Shown piece after piece: positions 57,738 through 64,000 of a DNA stretch of 64,000 bases; the first letter of the stretch is position 1, and each line of letters opens with the position of its first letter. The DNA is from Rhypophila decipiens. Its lineage: Eukaryota; Ascomycota; Sordariomycetes; Sordariales; Naviculisporaceae. The notes below the pieces were generated by a model. It was not told where the DNA came from, searched no databases, and was given only the letters and a program-made list of their open reading frames with translations. The translations under genes were made by a program, and so were the position numbers. The DNA lies in NCBI GenBank assembly GCA_033297075.1, contig MU858162.1, positions 54,362 to 118,361 on the forward strand. The letters are read 5' to 3'.

Positions 57738-58412
57738 TTACAGGCATCTAGGTGACAATGTCCAGCCGATCTCTTCAATCTTGTTACAAAACTCAACGTC
57801 TCTGCTCCCTTTGGGCGTCAGCACAGTGGAAAGTACCTGTACCTCTGGAAAGAACCCCTTGAGATAACGATAGACCTTTCCGAACACTTCCAACTGCCTC
57901 CTCCCAGGAGAACATAGATAGTCTCTCTCCTCCGGGTCAACGGGAATCTCAGTGCGAATAGATTTGATGGAACCCCCAATCCTTGCACCGCATTTCTCAG
58001 ACACCGACTTGCACTTTTCAACGTCCCGCCTACAACGAGGAAAGAATAATATCAAGTCCGTGATGTAGCTGGTGTTGCGAGGACCGATCCGGTCGAAGAA
58101 ATCGTCGAAGCTATGCCCGTAGATTCCTTGGAACCGGTGTTGGCTGTACAATATGGGCGCCGCTTCGCTGTGGATGAGCTTGCAGGTTCGCAACAGTTGG
58201 GCGGAAAGTTTGTTTCCCAGCGTACGACCCCCTTTTGGGTTGTAAACAAGTCCGCTTTTGCTTGCGTCTATAAGGTCGGTGATAATCATCAAGGCTTTTC
58301 CTCTCTTTGCGCGCCCCCATTTTGTTGTATCAACGTAAATAAGCAGATGAGAGTAGATTTGGAGCCGGATCTCGGCCGGGAGGACGAAGAAGGAAAAATT
58401 TGGGTTGACCAT
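57738..58412 (-). CDS. 2EXR-domain (F-box-like) protein
   Basis: An intronless frame of 224 codons. The N-terminus FFVLPAEIRLQIYSHLL is the 2EXR/F-box-like signature of many Pezizomycotina proteins. LLRTCKLIHSEAAPILY, the family's second block, follows about 70 residues later. The rest (DLILFFPRCRRDVEKC, RYLKGFFPEVQVL) is typical of these proteins of unknown function. It is convergent with the large F-box gene. Confidence 0.85.
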   Translation of the reverse strand: MVNPNFSFFVLPAEIRLQIYSHLLIYVDTTKWGRAKRGKALMIITDLIDASKSGLVYNPKGGRTLGNKLSAQLLRTCKLIHSEAAPILYSQHRFQGIYGHSFDDFFDRIGPRNTSYITDLILFFPRCRRDVEKCKSVSEKCGARIGGSIKSIRTEIPVDPEERDYLCSPGRRQLEVFGKVYRYLKGFFPEVQVLSTVLTPKGSRDVEFCNKIEEIGWTLSPRCL

Positions 58413-59199
58413 GTTTTGCTGGGGCTCGCAGGGTCTCAGGAATCAGGTTTGTCGGTATCGGCAGATGATACCAACTGGGATGGAACGATATTTGGCACGA
58501 AACCCCAAGTGCTTCTTGAATGAAGTAGAACAAAGTAATACGATCCTGTCCATGGACCAGCTAATGATTCAAGAACTGGAAGCTGAAAATGCGTTGCTCT
58601 ATATCGAGCAGGTGTGCATTGACCCATTCTGATGGTCTGACGAGACTGTGATCTCAACACCCGAACACCCCGTCCCTGTACAGTAGCTCAACTAGTTTCG
58701 ACTACATGATACATCGGTGCTGGTCTCTAGGAGGGAAGACTCGGACAGGGTCTAAAAAAAGGTCAAGGGTGCAGGCTTAGTTGTTTTAGACTTCGCCGGA
58801 GAAACGACCTTGGTGTGTAGCGCCAATGTCGGTTTTCTTAAGTACACTACTCACATCGCAGCGGCAAACCGGGCGAAACTTCGGGCCGGCGTCCGACCCA
58901 CCGGAGCCGACCCAGCTCTCCTACTTGCCGCCCAGGAATGAAATGCTGGCAGCCGAGGGCAGCAATTACTCTGCAATTCCCCGACAAATACCGGACAACT
59001 ATTGTTACCATAGGCCGGCTGGGTAGGATCATGGATTGGACCAACGCCAACGAGCGGCGGCGCACGAATGTTCTTCTCCGCTGTCCCGCAAATAGGCATC
59101 AATGTTCTACACTTGTGTGACATGTGGGCGGTGTGGAGCCCATTGAAATTTCTGTAATTTCATCTCCAGACCAAGGAAACAAGCAACAAAGTAAAAAAT
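58413..59199. other. Intergenic, no gene seen
   Basis: Upstream of the 2EXR gene. Frames here are short and lack coding features. Confidence 0.45.
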
Positions 59200-60096
59200 T
59201 ACACCAAGAAGTCAAAAGTACCTCCGCGGGGCCGGGCCACTAGGCCAGCCGCTCCAGCAGTTGGGGTTCGCCATCTACAGCACGGTCTACCCCGACGACG
59301 ATGTCGATCCAGACCACCAGGCCGGGGAGGAAAGACTTGGACAGGACTCAGGGACGAATCTGTCGATTCAGCTATGGAGCCCATCTAACTGGCTCGGGCT
59401 AAGTAGGGCAGGACTTATTTATGCCCGAGTCGGTGTGCTGCATCTACTGATGCCTGGAAGGGGCTACAAAGAGGCATTGTGGGCCGTGGCCTTTGTGCCC
59501 TGCAACAATCTGGACATCAAGGATGACAAGGACGCGTTGAACAAAAAGAGTATGCAGGAGGTACGGGATATTTTCAGGCCGAAGAAAGTCGCATCAAAGG
59601 CAAATGCTACCTCTGACGATGATCACGGTGCTCTAAGGAATTATGCTTTTCGGTATCGTACGGAACAAGCTTTTCTCTTCGTGGATGAACAACATGAAGG
59701 TCTTGTTACAATTTGGCGATGACCAGTCAGCAGGAGGTGCCAACACATGCAGGTTCAGAACCCGACACTAACACGGCCGAACCCTGGATCACGGTGGTTG
59801 AGTCCAACTATGACCAGGGGAATATCGTGGGAATGAGCGATACGGTCGCCCTAGGTACTATTTCGGGGTCATGCCGGCCGAGGTAGGGAGTCTCGCGTTC
59901 TTGCGGGATATTTTGGGGTCATGATCTGCGGACGGTGACACCGCCTGTGGTGCTGCAAAATGAAGAGAAGGAGGATGTGATGGTGACTGTCTGGGATGTG
60001 GCTTTGGGGAGATCCGAGCCTGAGGTGAGGGCGAGACTTGTCGAGAGTGAGGGCTTCCTCGAATTCATTAGGACTGGAGCAAATGTACCATGTTAA
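59200..60096 (+). pseudogene. Probable gene remnant, family unknown
   Basis: A protein-like frame runs from about 59220 to the stop at 59722 with no ATG at its start (GPLGQPLQQLGFAIYSTVYP, then LSIQLWSPSNWLGLS, ALRNYAFRYRTEQAF). After two frame changes and stops, another protein-like piece ends at 60096 (DVMVTVWDVALGRSEPEVRA, FLEFIRTG). I could not link these by phase-correct introns and no start is visible. It may be a decayed gene or one with exons I failed to place. No family was recognised. Confidence 0.35.
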
Positions 60097-61029
60097 GTTC
60101 CTAATTTATCTTCTATAGTACGTTCGGATGATCTTGATGGTACATAGACCCGTTCGTGTTGTTTTCTATCCGCGGGCCGGGTCTGATGGCAGCAGTGGGT
60201 TGCAAGAAAAGGATCCAAAAACTTTCCGTCTGCCCTGTTGTGTGACCACGCTCGGTGCGATTTCTGCCTAACAGCCCAAATCACCCAATAGAAGATGAGC
60301 AATCATACGTACACTATGCTTTTTCACTGCATATACCATCTTGGCATACATGGCGGCCGGCAATCAAGAACCCGCTTTTCGCATACAAAATACCCCCCCT
60401 TTATGGTTATCAACCATTTCAACCCAGTCAAGCCAGTTCAGTTGTCAAGCCAGTTCAGTTGTCAAGCCAGTTCAGTTGTCAAGCCAGTCCAATTGTCAAG
60501 CCAGTTCAACTCAGTCAAGCCAGTTCAATTCAGTCAAGCCAGTTCAATTGCCGCGACAGCTCAATTGAGCGTTGTAAACTGCCTCAACACCAAGAAAATA
60601 TCGCGAGATTTTTCGGGGATGGGGTCATGCCTAGCAGGGGGGTTTTATTGTACGGGAAAAGCGGGTCAAACGAGGTCAGTTGCCAGCCAAGTGCTATTGT
60701 GGATTGCACGGTATATGCAGGAAAAAAGCATAGTGTACGTATGATTGCTCTAGAAGATACTGGCTGCGTTGTGGTGAGACCGTACCCTGTGAGACCACTG
60801 CCTAAGTCACACAAATAATCGGATATGAGGCGAGCTTTTTCACTCTTTGGTGGTACCCCAGCATAGAGACAAAGGAATACGGCAGCAAATGTTCTGTATT
60901 TTCTCGTCGCTAATATGATGAGCCTGCGGGCATGAAAATAAAGTACTGCGGGTAATGGTATCGCTTATTATAATGACCCAACAATGGTGGCTAATTCAAG
61001 GAGCTCACATCAGTATTCCGTCTCTCTCA
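60097..61029. other. Intergenic region with minisatellite
   Basis: No gene is supported. Overlapping plus-strand frames here exist only because the minisatellite is open in several frames. Confidence 0.5.
60427..60550. repeat. 17-19 bp minisatellite, 7 units
   Basis: Seven head-to-tail units of GTCAAGCCAGTTCAGTT and variants. Lengths are 17, 17, 17, 17, 19, 19 and 17 bp; the first three are identical and the later ones carry CAATT or an inserted CA. Confidence 0.95.
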
Positions 61030-64000
61030 TTAGATCTGTTCAAAGTTACATATCAATCGGTTAAGGCTCCGGCGGTGTGTCCTGAGGCCATAGCGGCGAT
61101 ATTTTGAGTAACCCCGTTCAGTTCCTAGACGCAATCATTAGACATAGCCCAGTGGGAAAGGAGTGTTATTGACCGCAAAGTTCAACAGTCAATAAAATAA
61201 AGCTTACTAGAAATTCCCGGACATCATCTTTAAGGGGGGGTTTTTCTCCCTTCTTCAACAAGGCTGCTTTGATGTTCATACGTGTCCGCTGATGAGAGAG
61301 AACGAGGCACTGGCCACAGAGACGACGCAGTATCAAGTTAGCACAGTCCAGTCGTCCCATTAACCAGGTGTAATGTTGAGTTGGCCATGACAGCCAGGAG
61401 GTATTCTTCTTTGCAGATGGGTTCACGGAAAGACATTCCGTGAACAAGCTGCTGTAAAAGTCCCGGGGACGAAAGTTGAACAAGTAGAACGAGGGAGAAC
61501 TCACATCCTCGACGGTATTCCGGGTAACATAATAGAACACCTTTGTATCTCCTTGTTGTCCCAGGCGCTCGAACCGGCGTATTGCCTGTTCTTGGGCGGA
61601 ACTATTCCATTGAGGTTCCATCAAGTAGACATTTGAAGCGACTTCTAAGTGTAGACTGATATACGGGTTAGAAAGAAAACCCAAAATGTGTCTTCCTTTT
61701 GCAGTTTTTCAACAAAAAGACGTAGTCGAAGGAGTGTATGAAGTCTGTACGAAAACCTACCTAACAGCAGTCCCAATCGTCACCAAGAGGACGTCTACGT
61801 GACCCGATGACGAGTTAAATTGATAGATGATTCGCCTCCGTTCGGAAGGTGACAGTGAGCCGTGAATACAGCCATATGTAATATTTTTCTGCTGCAAAAA
61901 TGTCCCGATAAGGTCCAAGGTCTTCTTCCATGACGATAAGATCACGCTGGTGGAGGAAGGATATGTCAGTGGTTAGCGTTCAATTTCTACTTCACAGCTG
62001 GTGAAACTTGGACATTGGCTTGGTTACCTTTTCTGTCCAGGGGCTTGCGAAATATCCTCTAGAAGTATTCTGATCTTCGTTGGGCAGCTGATTACCGACT
62101 TGCGGGCATTCAGTTCCATTCCAATGTTAGTAGCAGCTGGGATACTCATGCCTAGAGTTATTTCTCTTGTCCCACATTTGGGGCAACGCATTTCATCCGC
62201 CTCGAACAATGTAGTGCAACTGCAGCAAACAACGTGATAACAGGTCGAAATTAGCGTAGCGTCGTCGAGGCCAATGGAGTGTATCGGTGATGTACAGTAA
62301 ATGCACCTCGCTTTATTCTCGTGCTGAAGTGCGCTGAGAGCTAGGTCGGGATCTTCGAGATCCTGGAAAGGATTACTGCTTGCGCCATGGTTGCAAAAAA
62401 GTCGGAGCTCAAGGATAGCCTTGAGGACGATAGATGTCAAGTTCTGCTTTCCGTGACCCCGAACTGCCATATCGAGCCTTGTGCGAAATCGCGTGACCAT
62501 TAAATCGTATTGGTCACGTTCTGACTCGCAGAGCTCAACCATCCGTACACATTCCTGTCGTGTAAGAAGGTTGAGATCGTTTCGTGAACGACGGATGCAG
62601 ATACTGCGGAGCAGTCGCTCCAAATTCTCGATACCGTTTTCCGAGCCGTGTGGCTCGCCTAGGGGAGCAACAATGAATCTGCGAAACATCGCGCAATCCT
62701 CAAGAATGGGGACTTGGAGAAATGTTACCAAAGCTCCCAGGTCGTCCACCGAATTGTATATAGGGATTGCGGTAAGACACCATCGGTGTTGAGCAACGAG
62801 ACTTCCCACGGCTTGGTACTGTTTGGTATTTCGGTTTCGGATCTCATGGGCTTCGTCCAAAACAACGCGGAACCAGCGGACGTCGCCCAGGATATTCTTT
62901 TCGCGACTGATCTCAGCGTTTAGAGTTGCATAGGTAGTAAGAACGAGATCGCTCTCTAATAATTGTTGTCGAAAGCCGTTCTCGTGTCGGCCATCACCAT
63001 GGTACTTGTAGTAAGTCAGACTCCCTGGGAAGGTATGGCTGTAATATATCAGTCAACGGTCGCTAACATCGAGCGTATATGACGCATGATACACACCCAT
63101 AAATCTGGTCCACCCATAAGTCTATCAACACTACATGGCCCAGATTAGCCACTGTTAGACGTGCCCAATGTCAGAAATACTTACATGCAGATGGCACGAT
63201 GACTAGAGTGGCTTTTGAGTTTCGATTGCTCGCGAGCCCGGTTTGGCCAGGTATTGACTCTTTCGCGAAATCGGCAGCTCTGTTCAACGATCCTGCCACC
63301 ACGTAAAGAATTACCAACGTTTTACCAAGACCGAAATCGTCGGCAAGGATTCCTCCCTTTGGGTCGTGCGGAGTGGAGGCCTTTGCCCCAGTAACAACAT
63401 GGATAAAGCTGTTCAAGATACAAATTAGCGAGGGATTAATCACTGGATGATAGGGAATAAAAAAGGAATATCGAGGTTCTGCTTGCATTGTCTGACGGTC
63501 ACCATAATTATCATCAGATGGTGCCCAAAGACTGAGACCAGTGGTCAACGGTCCGATCTCTCGATCTAAGATGAATTGGATCGCTTCTTGCTGATGCCTG
63601 GGTATTGTCAGCCTAAGGAGCGATCAGGTTTTGTGGCCATATGGAGTCAGAGATGCCTACCGCTTGAGGATAGGTTTAACGCGCCGGTTGGCTTCATATT
63701 TCTCGTAGGACATCCGTTCCTGCAAACGAGAACCTGCAATCGTGTATGCTCCTCTTGTATCGTCATTATCGCTCTCTCTATGAGCTGTCGAGCGGTCGAT
63801 CGTGCTTGGGCTATATGATTTATTCATTTCGTCCTGATAGTGTCTGGGGGTCTCCGAGGTGCTTGCCCCAAAAGGGTCGATAGCATGAAGAAAATGAGGA
63901 TTGTAATTGTTTAACTGCGTACCGTTGACTGGCGTTACAAATAGATATAAGCCAGTCTTTTGGGGACTGTACTCTGTAGGCACTGCTTGCAGAGAACAGT
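61030..64000 (-). CDS. SNF2-family ATPase with RING finger (Rad5/HLTF/Rad16-like), 5' end outside window
   Basis: Proposed exons on the minus strand are >64000-63661, 63597-63185, 63130-63097, 63038-62028, 61946-61761, 61655-61505, 61309-61208 and 61125-61030. Every junction keeps phase, and the frame is still open at the right edge. Helicase motifs run in order: RHQQEAIQFIL, Walker A variant GGILADDFGLGKT, LVIVPSALL, DEAH, SSWKKT, IHGSLSPSERRR, and motif VI-like QAIRRFERLGQ. Between the two lobes is a C3HC4 RING (CIYC, CYHVVCCSC, CPKC). Such proteins remodel chromatin or act as ubiquitin ligases in DNA-damage tolerance. The last exon is uncertain: without the final intron the frame ends at 61166. 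The Walker loop and motif VI are divergent from the usual consensus. Confidence 0.82.

Noticed and set aside
60255..60818. Overlapping plus-strand ORFs of 149 and 187 codons
   Set aside because: They are open only because the minisatellite has no stops in several frames; the flanks are not protein-like.

Overview
The window looks like nuclear DNA from a filamentous ascomycete (Pezizomycotina, most likely Sordariomycetes). Genes are split by short GT-AG introns of about 50-140 nt with CTAAC/CTGAC-type branch points. They face both ways with no operons, and several families are typical of that group: UstYa-like DUF3328 proteins, a PTH11/rhodopsin-like membrane protein, an APSES-ankyrin factor, F-box and 2EXR proteins, and a secreted GH6 protein. 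I saw no tRNA, rRNA, CRISPR array or intact transposon. All splice sites were placed by eye from consensus, phase and reading-frame continuity.

Layout. 1-7.5 kb: a UstYa-like gene cut by the left edge, then a large secreted Ser/Thr-rich protein with a subtilisin-like domain whose 3' part looks disrupted, then a degenerate minisatellite. 7.5-22.3 kb: a mostly housekeeping block with tyrosyl-tRNA synthetase, a MetE-like barrel protein, an F-box protein, an acidic small protein, a GH6-family protein with a changed catalytic position, an EamA/DMT-type transporter, and the MBF-type cell-cycle factor Mbp1. 22.3-38.7 kb: a gene-poor stretch of about 16 kb with one clear gene, a single-pass membrane protein at 28.2-29.6 kb.

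38.7-47.3 kb: a compact accessory block. A 65-residue secreted two-cysteine peptide gene is transcribed divergently from a complete UstYa-like gene, with a 14-bp perfect palindrome between them. They are followed by a prolyl-iminopeptidase-like hydrolase, a PTH11-like membrane protein, a short-chain dehydrogenase and a glyoxalase/VOC protein. This arrangement resembles a small peptide-maturation (RiPP, dikaritin-like) cluster and is the best candidate for an undescribed system. The precursor role is inference: the peptide lacks the repeated Lys-Arg-flanked cores of known dikaritin precursors.

48.3-64 kb: a Cys-rich single-pass surface protein with polyQ, a caspase-like protein with a C-terminal Cys-rich module, a zinc alcohol dehydrogenase, a large acidic F-box protein, a 2EXR protein, a probable gene remnant, a 17-19 bp minisatellite and a Rad5/HLTF-type SNF2-RING ATPase running off the right edge.
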